From: Monomorium pharaonis | Lineage: Eukaryota; Arthropoda; Insecta; Hymenoptera; Formicidae | NCBI RefSeq assembly: GCF_013373865.1 | Contig: NC_050472.1 | Coordinates: forward strand, 18,312,136-18,376,135 | Direction: 5' to 3' | DNA: 64,000 nt | In this document: piece after piece, positions 11,566 through 22,480 of the stretch | How positions within the stretch are numbered: the stretch's first letter is position 1 | Layout of the letters: every line of letters starts with the position of its first letter | The notes under the pieces: generated by a model | Told to the model about the DNA's origin: nothing | The model's database searches: none | The model's input: only the letters and a program-made list of their open reading frames with translations | Translations under genes and position numbers: made by a program

Positions 11566-11974
11566 AATGAGTTGTAAATCGCCTAACGGTCTACATCGAA
11601 TCTTAGTGATAGATATAATTCTTTTATATTAAATTTAATTTTCTTAGCTTTATTTTAAACTGCGCCCCGACAGGAATCGTTAGACTTAAAACACAGTAAC
11701 TAAGCTAAATTTCGATGCTCAATTGCATAAACCGGTTCAAACCTCGGCCGAGATATTATTTTTCGCAATAAATTAATTTACATTTTTTGGGAGAAGGTAG
11801 AAAAGAGGGGATTGTAAGATGCGATTGAGCATCGAAATTTAGCTTAGTTACTGTGTCTTAAGTCTGATAAATCCTGTCGGCGCAAAATAAAGCTAAGAAA
11901 ATTAAATTTAATATAAAAGAATTATATCCATTACTAAGATCCGATGTAGACCGTTAGGCGATTTACAACTCATT
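11566..11974. mobile_element. Palindromic MITE in piggyBac 3' flank
   Basis: Arms of about 160 bp (11566-~11728 and ~11820-11974) are imperfect reverse complements, starting AATGAGTTGTAAATCGCC and ending GGCGATTTACAACTCATT. The middle (~90 bp) has no ORF. An AAAAAATATA stretch occurs on both sides (11511-11520 and 11984-11993), but in this AT-rich context the true target duplication is unsure. No superfamily assigned. Confidence 0.7.
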
Positions 11975-12245
11975 AATATGTATAAAAAATATAAATTACA
12001 AAATTTAATAATAATTAAATTTAAAAATAATTAAAAATTTCAAAAATGACAAAAAAATATTAAAAAAAAAAAAGATTCTCGATAAGATTTTACCTTCTCG
12101 CAGTGAGAATCGGGCAATATTGATTACATCAGTAGCAAAAGATGTTGAGAAACCTACGCGTGCATACAGACGCGTACATACGTAGATAAATGCGTATATA
12201 CATATTTGCATATTTATGCATGTAATAATGATTGGCCACAACTCC
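11975..12245 (+). repeat. Terminal region of the piggyBac element, continued
   Basis: From about 11984 to 12245 the sequence matches 51165-51460 (piggyBac-derived foldback, plus arm), including GCAATATTGATTACATCAGT and TGATTGGCCACAACTCCA. So the gene tail at 875-1072, this block and the 11460-11510 stretch are one element split by E1 and a MITE. Similarity stops at about 12245, before the TTAA end seen at 51514. Confidence 0.65.
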
Positions 12246-12828
12246 AGTCTTTTTAGATGTGAGGAAGATTCTTTTTGGTAAAGGAGAAATGATATTCGAG
12301 GAAGATCTTGTTTTGATTGGAGAAACGTAAAAAGGAAAATCACGTATAAAAAAAAAACAAATAAAGTAGAAAATTTGAAGAAAATTAGGTAATAAATTAA
12401 TGTATGTACATACATGTATGTTTCGTACATGTATGTAATTTAATGTATGTACATCTGTGTGTTTACATCTTAAAAAACAACCTTAACTTAATCTCAATAT
12501 TACTTAAAACAATTCAGCGACTCTACATTTAAAATTTCCACAAATTTAATCCTTTAAAGTTTAATAGTGTGATTACCTCTAATATCGTTAAATTAATCTT
12601 AAAATTACTTTAAAAAATTCAGCGCTTCTACTTTTAAATTATCCAACACAATTTAATAACAATTCTTAACTTATAATTTTAGAAGTTGTCGGTAAGTTTA
12701 AATTGTAGCCCATATATATATTTGTCGTAATTAAATTAAAAAATTATTTTTATTAATTATTTTTATTAATAGTAATGTTAAGGAAACATTAATTAAATTA
12801 AATTAATATTAAATAAATGCAAATCCAA
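12246..12828. repeat. AT-rich, with a ~108-bp diverged tandem pair
   Basis: No gene. 12486-12551 and 12594-12657 are similar (both contain AATTCAGCG and TCTAC), so a ~108-bp unit is duplicated. A TGTATGTACATACATG-type palindrome sits near 12400-12455. Confidence 0.5.
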
Positions 12829-13036
12829 AAAGAATCTTCTTCTCTTTTATAATAAACTGTCACGCGACTGTCAAAATTAACACTACAAAGCTGTCAAAAT
12901 TCAATCGTACTGACAGCTACTCTCGCAACGCGAAGCGAGGCAAGCGAGAGAACCAATCAGAGACACGAAAAAGAGGCCTCAAGGCATCGATATGAACGAA
13001 ATTCACACAGGTGACACGGCTTTTTTAGAAAGGGAT
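12829..13036. repeat. Dispersed ~210-bp repeat, copy 1
   Basis: Matches 44456-44690. Shared parts include AACTGTCACGCGACTGTC, GAGGCAAGCGAGAGAA with an adjacent CCAATCAG (CCAAT-box-like), AAGAGGCCT and CTTTTTTAGAAAG. Ends are weakly inverted (AAAGAATC / GATTTT type), which fits a MITE. No ORF. Confidence 0.55.
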
Positions 13037-13396
13037 TTTAATAAACACATTTTTATAGTTTATTATATTATTTTTATTATAATATATGTATTTACATAAA
13101 AAATATAAAAATATTAATTTTTGTATAAATACTTTAAGTATTTAAGAATAATTTTTGAAAAATTTTATTATTTTAGCTTAATTTTTAAAAAATAAGTTTT
13201 GTTTATATATAAAACAACTAGTTTTTGTATTGCGATAAATTTTCTTGAATATTTAGTAAAGTATTCATTTAAAGAATTAAAATTTTTGTTATTTTTTAAT
13301 ACATTTTTATTAAAACACATTTTTAGTTCTTATTAAAATAACTTTAATTCAATTTTTAATTTAAGCAAAGATATATATATATATATATATCTTTGG
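13037..13396. other. AT-rich stretch without genes
   Basis: Mostly A/T; a TA microsatellite at about 13372-13390. Nothing coding seen. Confidence 0.7.
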
Positions 13397-13610
13397 ACCC
13401 CAACAATAAATACCTATAAATTGGATAGTTTTTATGCAATTAATTGCATACAAGGGTATTAAGGATTGCTGATTTCAAATTTGATGTTAAAAAACGCAAA
13501 ATTTAAAATGGCGGATTCAAAATGGCGGACTTAAAATATTCATATATAAACTTAGAAAAATGTTTTTGTGTAAAAGTTTTACATTTTGTAATTCTATGTT
13601 TATATGAATG
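13397..13610. repeat. Left arm of a distant inverted pair (with 17440-17642)
   Basis: Starts CCCCAACAATAAATACC, contains two AAAATGGCGGA motifs and AAAAATGTTTTTGTGTAAAA. The reverse complement of 17440-17642 follows it closely (CCCCAATAATAAACACC ...). The pair encloses about 4 kb holding the mariner and maT-like relics. Confidence 0.6.
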
Positions 13611-13619
13611 CGTGCATGT

Positions 13620-14998
13620 GTGCTTTTGAGGAAAATGCTATTATTTCACGTAATAACATTATACAAAATAATTTAATTTGGCACTACAAATGTATGAAAT
13701 TAAAATAAAATTATGTTTTCCCAAAAAGGAACGAAAAATATATTATGTTTTATATTTTCTCTACAAAAGTAATGGTATGAAGAAAATGCGCCAACTATGA
13801 AATTGGATGTTTATACGAACTAAAACGTCTACTTTTACAAATACTTATTTGTACAAATATTACAAATAAATATTTTACTACAAGAACTTGGCGCCGCTGA
13901 ACCGAATAATTTACTATTAAGTGTACAACTTTGCTTCCGCCGTTTTCCAATAGATAGCTGTAGCGGTAAGTGGTGGTCGAAATAAATAGATCGTAGACAT
14001 CATACAATAAGCTTAGGCATTTGTAAACATAATGTCATCGAAATATTAGTCGATTTGTGTCTGTATCATAAAGTTATTCTCGATTGAAAATGTCAGCTTA
14101 CGAGCCAAATTCTTGTCATTTGCGGGAGGTTTGAATTTTTTGCTTCAATATGAAGAAATCTGAGGGCTCATCGAATGTTTTTAAATATGGTGAGGCTGCT
14201 ATTAGTGAAAGAATGCGCCGAGAGTGGTTTCAACGCTTCAAGAACGGTGATTGTGACGTCGAAGACGGCATGGTGGTGGAAGAGAGAAGGTTTTCGAAGA
14301 TGCAGAATTGGGGGCATTACTTGATCAAGACTCGTGTCAACCGCAAGAAGAATTGGCAGGATCATTGGGAGTGACTCATCAAGCCATTTCAAAACGCCTG
14401 AAAATCATGGGAATGATTCAGAAGAAAATTGGGTGCCGTACGAGTGTGCGTGCGTGCGTGCGTGCGTGCGTTTAGTATATAACTTTGTTTATAAGAAAGT
14501 GATTTTTAATATCTCAATCTTTTATGCGAGCAAACGTTCTCTCTTTCTCTCTCTCTCTTTCTCTCTGTTTCTTTTATGTATGTGTATAATGTTATACGTA
14601 TATAACGCCATTACGATTTTGATTGCAAAAAATTGTAATTTTAACTTATTATTATTTTAATATGTAAGTTAAATTGTAAGAAAGCCATTTTGTATTAAAG
14701 CTAATTATTCGGTTTAGCGGCGCCAAGTTTTTGTAGTAAAATATTTATTTGTAATATTTGTACATATAAGTATTTATAAAAATAGACGTTCTAGTTCGTA
14801 TGAACATCCAATTTCATAGTTGGCGCATTTTCATTATATCATTATTTTTGTAGAAAAAATATATTTTTTGTTCTTTTTGGGGAAAACAATTTTATTTAAA
14901 TTTTATACAAATGTAGTGCCAAATTAAAATTATGTTGTATAATGTTATTATGTGAAATAATAGCATTTTTCTTAAAAGCACACATGCACACACACACG
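13620..14998. mobile_element. Mariner relic between ~290-bp inverted arms
   Basis: Arms 13620-13916 and 14700-14998 are reverse complements with small differences (shared CTTGGCGCCGCTGAACCG at the inner edge, CACTACAAATGTATG outside). They bracket a mariner transposase fragment and a CTCTCT-rich spacer. Mariner inverted repeats are normally near 30 bp, so these long arms are unusual; they may be a separate carrier element or extended ends. No clean target duplication found. Confidence 0.6.
14090..14436 (+). pseudogene. Mariner transposase, N-terminal fragment
   Basis: Starts MSAYEPN, typical of mariner, hits TGA after 14 codons, then continues as the helix-turn-helix region (SERMRREWFQRFKNGD), GVTHQAISKRLK and WVPYE near 14430. 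Several frame breaks. It stops before the catalytic DD34D domain, so only about a third of a ~345-residue transposase remains. Confidence 0.75.
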
Positions 14999-15521
14999 CA
15001 CTACACTTGGCGCTCTTTTCTTACCTTTTTTTAAAGAAAGGTAATTCTGTGCGAATATCACATATTTTGTGGTATTAGGCATCTTAAATTCACAAAACTG
15101 TGATTAACTTACTACAACATGTTTAAACATTACAATATTTAATACACATTTTTCTTTGCATGTTCTTCTAAATTAAGTTTTATTTATAGCAATGTACAGC
15201 GTTGAAAACCTATACAAACAATGTAGTATTCGGATTAAAAAATATACATTTTTATTGTTTGCATTTCCAACCGTTCTCGAAATTTGTATATTATAAGATT
15301 AATTAGTTAATTAATTAGATAATTAATTTTAGATACGTATTGACTCTTTGAAGTCTTTCAAAGGTATAGTGTTTATCTCAAGTACGCATCTCCAACCGTT
15401 TTTGAGATTTGCATGTTTTAAAATTTAATTAATTAATTAAATTTTAATTAATTAATCCGAAGACATCTGATAATACTAGTGCTTATCCTAAGTTTGTATC
15501 TCCAACAGTTCTCGAGATATA

Positions 15522-16806
15522 CAGGGTGCGGGACCAAAATTTGGACAAAATTCAATTTAAATTTTCCGCCGTTCTGTACTAGTAGTGGTCACGATTGACA
15601 TTCAAATAACTTGACGCATGTATTAAACAGTCATAATCTCGAAACAGTCGCAATGTTGAAACCAAGTGTGGAGTATAACCAAAAAGCCGCGATTATCGAA
15701 AGTGTTCGCGCTGGGCGCTCAGCGACAGAAATCATTCGGTTCTTCGGCTACCCGAGACTGTGTATGATGTCATCGCGAAGTATAATGAGTCGAAGAAGTC
15801 CAACGAAGGTTTTGCAACACCGACGAGGAAAACTCACTCGAAGGAGCGCTTTGTCAGAACGCCCGACATCAACAAGCTCAGGAACTGATTTTTGAGGATT
15901 CAGGGCAGTCGATCTGAAAATTGTCATCGGTTGTCGGTGCGAGTGAAAAAACTATGCGTCGAATTGTCGAGGAGGATCTTCGCTACAATTAAAGTGAGAC
16001 AGATGCTTTCCGAAGCTACCAGGATAAAGCAAGTTGAACGCCGTTGCAACCTGCTTTTGTGTTCCTTAAGAAACAATGCTGCCGGACGCCTCAGGTTTTT
16101 TTCCGACGAAAAAATTTTTACTGTTGATGCGAAAATCAATCGAAGGAATGATCGGTGGCTCGCTCATGACCCTGAAGATATTTCCATTGTTTATAGAACA
16201 AAATTTTCGGCGAATGTTCACGTGCTAAGTATTGTGTCTAGTGAGGGTGATGTCATGCATTTCATTAACAAAGGAGAAAATGTCACAAAAAAAGTTTATT
16301 TGCGTGTTCTACAAATGTAGTGAAGCCGGGGATGGAAACTGTGTTGTTTGGAAAGCCGGATGTTTTCCAGCAGGACAGTGCGCCTGCCCACACAAGTCAT
16401 TTGTTTCAAAATTGGTTGTCGGACAACGTCGACATGTTTTGGTCCAAAGCATTCTGGTCTCCCAACAGCCCAGATTTAAATCCTTTGGACTTCTATGTAT
16501 GGAGCGTGGTTGAAGGGTCACCAACAAGATCAGACATTCAAACGTCGCATTATTGAGAGCCGCTATTGAAGCGGCATTCGCCAATATGGAACGTGACACA
16601 TTAAAACCGGCCTGCGAACGCTTCAGACCGAGAATGGAGGCGGTCATTCAAGCAGCGGAAGGATATATCGAGTAAATGTATTCTCTGTCTTTATGACCTT
16701 ACAAACAATATAGTAAAAAAAAAAATTGTAAACTTTTCCGTTTTTGCAATAAAAATTATGTTTGAAAAAAATCTTTAATTTGTCCGGATTTTGGCGCCGC
16801 ACCCTG
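15522..16806 (+). mobile_element. Tc1/mariner-superfamily element, DD37D (maT-like)
   Basis: 1285 bp flanked by TA (15520-15521 and 16807-16808). The terminal inverted repeats are CAGGGTGCGG followed by CCAAAAT and GGACAAA. It holds the degraded transposase at 15653-16675 and sits inside the ~130-bp repeat array. Element ends and target duplication are visible directly; family placement depends on the counted catalytic spacing. Confidence 0.8.
15653..16675 (+). pseudogene. maT-like transposase, multiple frameshifts
   Basis: The N-terminus starts MLKPSVEYNQKAAIIE with a helix-turn-helix (GRSATEIIRFFG). The catalytic domain shows FFSDEKIF (first D), VFQQDSAPAHTSH (second D) and NSPDLNPLDFYVW (third D), 37 residues between the last two by count, which is DD37D. 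The frame changes near 15740, 15895, 16315 and 16540, and a middle section appears deleted near 15990. The stop is TAA at 16673-16675. It cannot be active. Confidence 0.8.
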
Positions 16807-17059
16807 TACATGTTACAAAATTTAATTAATTAATTAATTTTACATAAGCATTGACTCTCTAAAGTGTTCCGATGATGTTAGTGCTTGTCCCAAGTTCTCA
16901 TCTCCAATCATTCTCGAGATTTGCTTGTTTTAAAATTTAAATTTAACTAATAAAATTTTAATTAATTAGAAGACATGTGATAATACTAATGCTTATCCCA
17001 AGTTCGTATCTCCAATCGTTCTCGAGATGTACATGTTACAACGAATGGTACATTTTCTC

Positions 17060-17439
17060 GTCTTGCCTCTCTCGCCTCTTATATACCTACAAGGTTAACG
17101 ACGACGACGATGTCTCTTACATGAAAATTTTGACATTTGGACTTTGCGTCATGTTATCTCCTCTCATAAGGTACGTAGAGGTAAAATAAAAGCAGTTTTC
17201 TTATACAAACCGACTCCAAGCTTTTGATTGAGCCTACTTAGAACTCGGTTAGTTTAGCCGTTTCTGAAATGTGATGATCTCGGATGCTCGCAAGTCGCGT
17301 ACTCGTGTAAAGAATACGGTCGATTTCGCGTTGCGCTTTCACTTGGCGCGAGCCACTACCGTGTCTCTTGATACTTTAGGTCTGTTATTTTGAATTTTGC
17401 ATTTTTGACATCAAATTCGTAATTAGCAACCCTAAAATT
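17060..17439. other. No recognised feature
   Basis: Mixed-composition DNA with an ACGACGACGACG run near 17099. No convincing ORF or repeat seen. Confidence 0.5.
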
Positions 17440-17642
17440 CCCTAGAAAAATGTTTTTGTGTAAAATTTGTACATTTTGATTCTACGTTTATGTATGGATA
17501 TTTTAGGTCCACTATTTTGAATTTTGCATTTTTGACATTAGATTTGAAATCAGCGATTCTTAAAACTTTTGTATGTAAATTTTATGCAATTTCTAATTGC
17601 ATAAAAAATGTCAAATTTATAGGTGTTTATTATTGGGGTTTT
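17440..17642. repeat. Right arm of the distant inverted pair
   Basis: Reverse complement of 13397-13610 with moderate divergence. Within it, the phrase TATTTTGAATTTTGCATTTTTGAC occurs near 17388 and again near 17513, so the arm's edge is locally duplicated. Confidence 0.6.
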
Positions 17643-17874
17643 AAGGATTCCACTCCATCAAGCGAGGGTTAATTGAACAGTCTGTAAACTTTTTATAATT
17701 TTTTTATTATATTATTTAAAACTAGATATAATTATAACATAAATGTAACATTTTTAATATAATAACGATATAATTAACGATATGAATGATTATTAACAAT
17801 GATAAAAATGAATTAAAAGAAGCGTTAGAAATTATTGAAGTAAAATATAGTATAAACTTTGATTACTTTTATAG

Positions 17875-17965
17875 GAATGTGGTAACGGGAGAGCATTATC
17901 GATTTGTGAGCATGTGGATGGCACGAACATCATATTTAGCTGCATTCTTTGTTATGCTCGTATTT
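17875..17965 (+). CDS. Possible host exon resembling membralin
   Basis: A 91-bp open stretch bounded by an acceptor (TTACTTTTATAG, ending 17874) and a donor GTAAGT at 17966. It encodes about 30 residues including VVTGEHYRFVSMWMARTSY and a hydrophobic run. From memory this resembles a conserved part of membralin (TMEM259 family), an ER multipass membrane protein. The next expected exon was not found downstream. It may be a real exon among transposon-filled introns or a stray copy. Confidence 0.45.
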
Positions 17966-18324
17966 GTAAGTATCTTGTGAATTTTACGATTAATTTATCG
18001 ATCGATTATACATGTATATGATCATAGAATTTGATATTTATAAGATAAAGATAAGATTGCCTATTCAGGCTGCAGCGGATCTTGGCGTTGAATATAATTT
18101 TTCTGTAAATTTAATACTTTTAGCTTATATAAGTACGCCGATATTTTTGTCAGTCTTGAAATACAGTTATTAGCTAGATATCGATGTGGTTTAAGATTAG
18201 AATATTATTTTTTACAATAATCAGTATATTTTAAAGAATGCCTTTTTTTAGCAACATGTATGTACAATAATAATCAATTATTTGACCAATAAATGGTTCA
18301 AACCTAAGATAAAGGTAAGATTGC
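17966..18324. repeat. Intergenic or intronic, with a short duplication
   Basis: A ~23-bp phrase ATAAAGATAAGATTGCC and TATTCAG occurs near 18045 and, with one change, near 18307. No ORF of note. Confidence 0.5.
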
Positions 18325-20386
18325 CTATTCAGTCGAATTACCTTGTAACCGCGCTCGCGAGTGACGGCCAACTTCGCGTCCGCCTCTGGTCACGGCTCTG
18401 CGTCGCCCGGGCGTCGGGGCGACCGAACTCCGATATTTTCGCTAAACTCGAACTTGGGCGTCAGGTACGTTGAGCGTACCACTCTTTCTATACTAAACGG
18501 TGAATCAACGTTACGCCGATATAATCGTGGAAAAGACGGGCGCTCTTTAGATGACCGGGGCCTCGGCGGCTCCGATAGCCAGCTATTCAGCCCTAAAATG
18601 GCAGAGAGAGAGGTCGGCGCGGGCGGATGGAATCGGGAAGGCGAGAGGACTATCAAGACAACGTAAATTTAACAATGAAATTAACAGATATATTTAACAG
18701 TGAACGATACAGAATTATACGACTCTGTTGAGCGGCACTGGTGATTCGCGCGCGTTACAAGCTTATGACCGCTTGAAATTAAATTCCGCAAGTCGGGACA
18801 ATGAACGGATGGGTTGTTTTACGTACGCGGGAATTCTTCGACTTGTCTATGCTTTATTCTGCGTCGTTGGCGGACGCCAAACTTCCGATAGAATAACGGT
18901 TTCGCCAAGGGCGATTGGGACGAACAGTACTCGGAGCCCGCGCGGCACGCGACTGCTCTTCCACGCGTTATAAGATCCCGTGAGCAATGTGCGCGGCAAT
19001 TATTATTAGCTCGCCAACGAGGCGGTACAAGACAATTACATTAAATCTGACGAGAGCGCAATTACAAAGTGATTCGCGATACAAGTGTGACAAAGTAAAT
19101 TAGAGTTTACGAAATTATAAATGCGCGACGATCTACAATAGAATTAACGACAGTAACTCACGATACGATCACGCTACGAAAATACAGGTGACTCGGCTGC
19201 GGATCGGAACGCATACGCAACGTAATTGTAATACAGAACGAACAGCACGGAGCGAATTCACGCGGGCGGGCGCGATTGGGCGAGGTAACGATATTCTAAT
19301 CATTTCGAAAGCTCGTAACTGTACTTGAACGTCGGAAAATACGGCAATAAATTCGCGATTTTCCCGCGACTCGCTCAACCGCGAAATCGGTGGCTTTACA
19401 ACGTTATCGTGACGCTTGTCTCACCAAGTTGCCTCTGTTTCGTCTGCATCGTTGGGATGATCTCCGGCTCCTGCGTCCTCTTACACAAAAATCGCAGCTC
19501 GGGATTCGGATCACACACGGTACGCTACAATGTCCGCAGCTCGAGTGAGGGATTCTGGATCCTGTGGGGTTCGCTCGGCGACGCGCTCCATCTTGCCTCT
19601 GATAAGCCGGGCCCTTATTGACCGCGATTTTCCAAAATCGACTTGCGCGCGACGCGCAACGTGCACGCCGTCGCTTGCTGATCGATCCAAGCGCGGTGGT
19701 CGATATTGTTGGGCCCCGTGCACGGGAATTTTTGGCGCTTTCCTCTGCGGCAGATTCCTTTCTCCTTGCCGGGCGCATCCTCCGCCACCGAGACGTTATC
19801 TTTTCCTCGACGAGGGCGTTTACTAATTGCAAGCTGTCGCGATCTACGCCGAAACTTGTGCGCGATCGGATTTGAAGTCGCCCCGTCGAGACACCGGCCT
19901 CGCGTGCCTTTGCTGGATTCTGAAAGCGTGATTCGGCAGCAGTATCAGAATTCTCGTACGATACAAATTGTAGGCAAGATAAGGGCGGTATTACCTGCGG
20001 ACCCCCGCTCGAAAAGGATCTCGATGTTTACTTCCTCGATGTCCGCTGTGCGACTTCCGTGAAGGTTCTCCGTCGAGACGAGACGTCCAAAAATTACAAA
20101 ATAGATCGCTGTGGCCACCGATTCCCGCCGCACTCGCGATGCAGCGCTTGTAAGAATCTTAACAATTAGCGAAGGGACAATACACGAGACGACACACAGA
20201 AAACACGACTTATCACACTTTCGCGTCCGTTCCCAAGCGGGAGGACGCAGGGCTCGCGTGATGTTAACGCGTAAGGGCCCTTAGGCCCTTGTGACGAACA
20301 GCAGCCTGCGGCTGTCACGTCACAACCTATATATCTGAGTAGTCGAATTGGGAAGATGTTCGCACGGACTGGAAGATTTAGGCTAA
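18325..20386. other. 2-kb GC- and CpG-rich block, unassigned
   Basis: Base composition changes sharply from the AT-rich surroundings. ORFs of up to 142 codons exist on both strands but show no domain and look composition-driven. Read on the minus strand it resembles a long LTR or promoter/5'-UTR: TATATAGG-like sequence near 20330, then GC-rich leader. No matching terminal repeats or target duplication found; the right edge is cut by the transposon at 20387. Confidence 0.4.
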
Positions 20387-20823
20387 CAAGGGAACCTCGC
20401 GAACCCGAAAATTCTGATTTGAATGAAACTTGGCATAAATGTAGTGGGGGTAAATACATGAATTTAGAAATTTTTAGTTAGTGCTTATAAATGGTTTGAA
20501 GGGGTGAAACCACCCTTCAAAATTGAGACATTTTTGCGTTTTCTCGATATATCTCGCGAACTAAACAAAATAAAAAAAAATGTTTTATACAAAAGTTTTA
20601 CAGTATAAATACCTCTATTTAACTATGCTATTTATTTTTTCAAAAAAATTAAAAAAAAAATTTTTTTTTTGAAAACAGTTATTAGTTTTTATTTAACAGT
20701 TGCGCAATAGAGTAGTCACATTGCTTTAACACAGTGTTCATTCTGTCTACGTCACATATTTTACATTTAAGTTTTATATTCGTCATGTCACAGTATGTAC
20801 TATATATGAAATGGAAATCACGT

Positions 20824-21647
20824 TGTTGTGAGCGTTTGCTCGTTTTGGGAATTCTTTCCCGTTAGTAGTTGGGATTCGTTCTGCTTGAAGGGTTAGGACC
20901 CAAAGGGTGAAGGTTCGGCTCGGTGTATGAGAGAAAAGAAGACGCTTCTTACTTGCTTGTTCGTTGTCTTTATTTCTTTCTCTTGCGCTTACAGTCAGCT
21001 GTGATGGTGTCAGGTATCACTCGCGATAAGGTGTATAGTACGCGACGCGGCTCGGACGTTGTTACGTTTCTCTCCGCTCGGTCGCGCTTATATATGATAG
21101 TTTCTGGCGCAATTTCGGGGGCCAGTGACCGGGCGTTGGTAGCTTCCGCGAGACTAAGGGCGGGTTTATCAATGCTCAGCTAAGTTAAATTTGACTAATA
21201 GTTAAATACTAACTGTAAGCTATGTGTTTATCAAAGCGGAATAACTAACAGTTACGCATAAACTGTTGGTTAAAGTGTTTGTAACAAACACTTTAACCAA
21301 CAGTTTATGCGTAACTGTTAGTTATTCCGCTTTGATAAACACATAGCTTACAGTTAGTATTTAACTATTAGTCAAATTTAACTTAGCTGAGCATTGATAA
21401 ACCCGCCCTAAGCGTTTCGACATCGGAACGCGGTAGCTTCGCGGTTTTGACTTTGCAGCGTAGGGCCTATTTCTAGGGCGATACGAACTGCTTCCGAGCG
21501 CGCTGTTGTAATCTCACGGAAGTTACTTGGGATTTCTGTGAGCGCGGCGGATTCTTGTGCGTCTTTCGAAAGAGGTGCTTCTTGCAACGTCTTTCGAAAG
21601 ATGCGTTTCGCAATTTTGATACATACGGTTGTAATCGGCTTACAACA
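20824..21647 (+). mobile_element. Solo LTR inside transposon copy A
   Basis: TGTTGTGAGCG...TTACAACA, flanked by ACGT (20820-20823 and 21648-21651). Copy B keeps the empty site (AAATCACGTATTAATAAAAG near 55074), which proves the boundaries. The start matches E1/E2 LTRs for 11 bases, but the body differs, so it is another LTR family. Without the nested MITE it is about 570 bp. Solo LTRs arise by recombination between the two LTRs of a full element. Confidence 0.9.
21158..21408. mobile_element. Perfect palindromic MITE, TAA target duplication
   Basis: 251 bp: two 124-bp arms that read as exact reverse complements around a 3-base centre (TAA). Ends are GGGCGGGTTTATCA; flanks are TAA at 21155-21157 and 21409-21411. 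The 3-bp TAA duplication fits PIF/Harbinger-type MITEs. No coding capacity. It lies within the solo LTR. Confidence 0.9.
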
Positions 21648-21801
21648 ACGTATTAATAAAAGTTTGGTAACTTTATTAATGATGTTACGCATCATTTTCA
21701 CATCAGTGTCAAGTCTAACGTGTGCTTGATCAAAACATCAGTATCACATCTGACGTGTGCTTGATTTTTCTGTTTGATTGTTTTTAATTAAGCAAAGCAT
21801 C

Positions 21802-22480
21802 ATGTTACACATAAATGTTGCGAATGTTCTTAATATGTTAATTATTTTATTTCAAATTATACATATTCTACCAACGCCTATAAATGAAAGAGAAATACAA
21901 TTACGTGATGTGATAAAGGATATTATAACACATATAGTGAATGACTTATCATTTGATGTACACACTGATACTGCTTTAGAATTTCAAAATTATTGAGAAG
22001 TGGATTTACCTGACATAGAATATGTAACAGATGATGAGGAAGAATTAAAAAAATGATAATTGTGATAGGGACTTCACCTTTCTGAAGCGACGTTGCACTC
22101 CTGAAATAGAGTATCGGCCTTTTTCCCACTTTTCCAATATTTGACGGCTTTTTTTTATAGCTACTATTTAAAATTTCGTCTTTGTTCACAATTATTTTCA
22201 TTATCAGGTTCATAATCATTATTATCATTTTCTAAAAATTCTTCCACTTCATCTGTTACATATTCTATGTCAGGTAAATCCAATTCCCAATAATTTTGAA
22301 ATTCTAAAGCAATATCAGTGTGCACATTAAATGATAAGTCATTCATTGCATTTGTTATAATATCCTTTATCACATCACGTAATTGTATTTCTCTTTTATT
22401 TATAGGCGTTGGTGGAATATGTGTAATTTGAAATAAAATAATTAACATATTAAGAACATTCGCAACATTTATGTTTTATG
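21802..22480. pseudogene. Transposase N-terminal fragments in inverted orientation
   Basis: Plus-strand frame near 21802-22055 and minus-strand frame near 22060-22475 encode related N-termini with LNMLIILFQI, IQLRDVIKDII, an acidic VTDEVEEFLENDN stretch. Copy B adds the continuation VEYWRS..RPTLSFRSATS. No catalytic domain is present. The family is not recognised; a KKAVEYWRSGKR-like segment suggests a DNA-binding region. Confidence 0.5.

Larger units (their letters stand above)
15230..17035. repeat. Diverged ~130-bp repeats around the maT-like element
   Basis: The phrase TATCTCCAACCGTTCTCGAGAT, with variants, plus AATTAATTAATT blocks and TGATAATACTAGTGCTTATCC, recurs near 15260, 15380, 15490, 16895 and 17005. 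The units form a tandem array split by the insertion 15522-16806. Confidence 0.6.

Noticed and set aside
19404..19832. 142-codon minus-strand ORF in the GC-rich block
   Set aside because: Arg/Ser-rich, overlapped by other open frames, no domain or splice signal.
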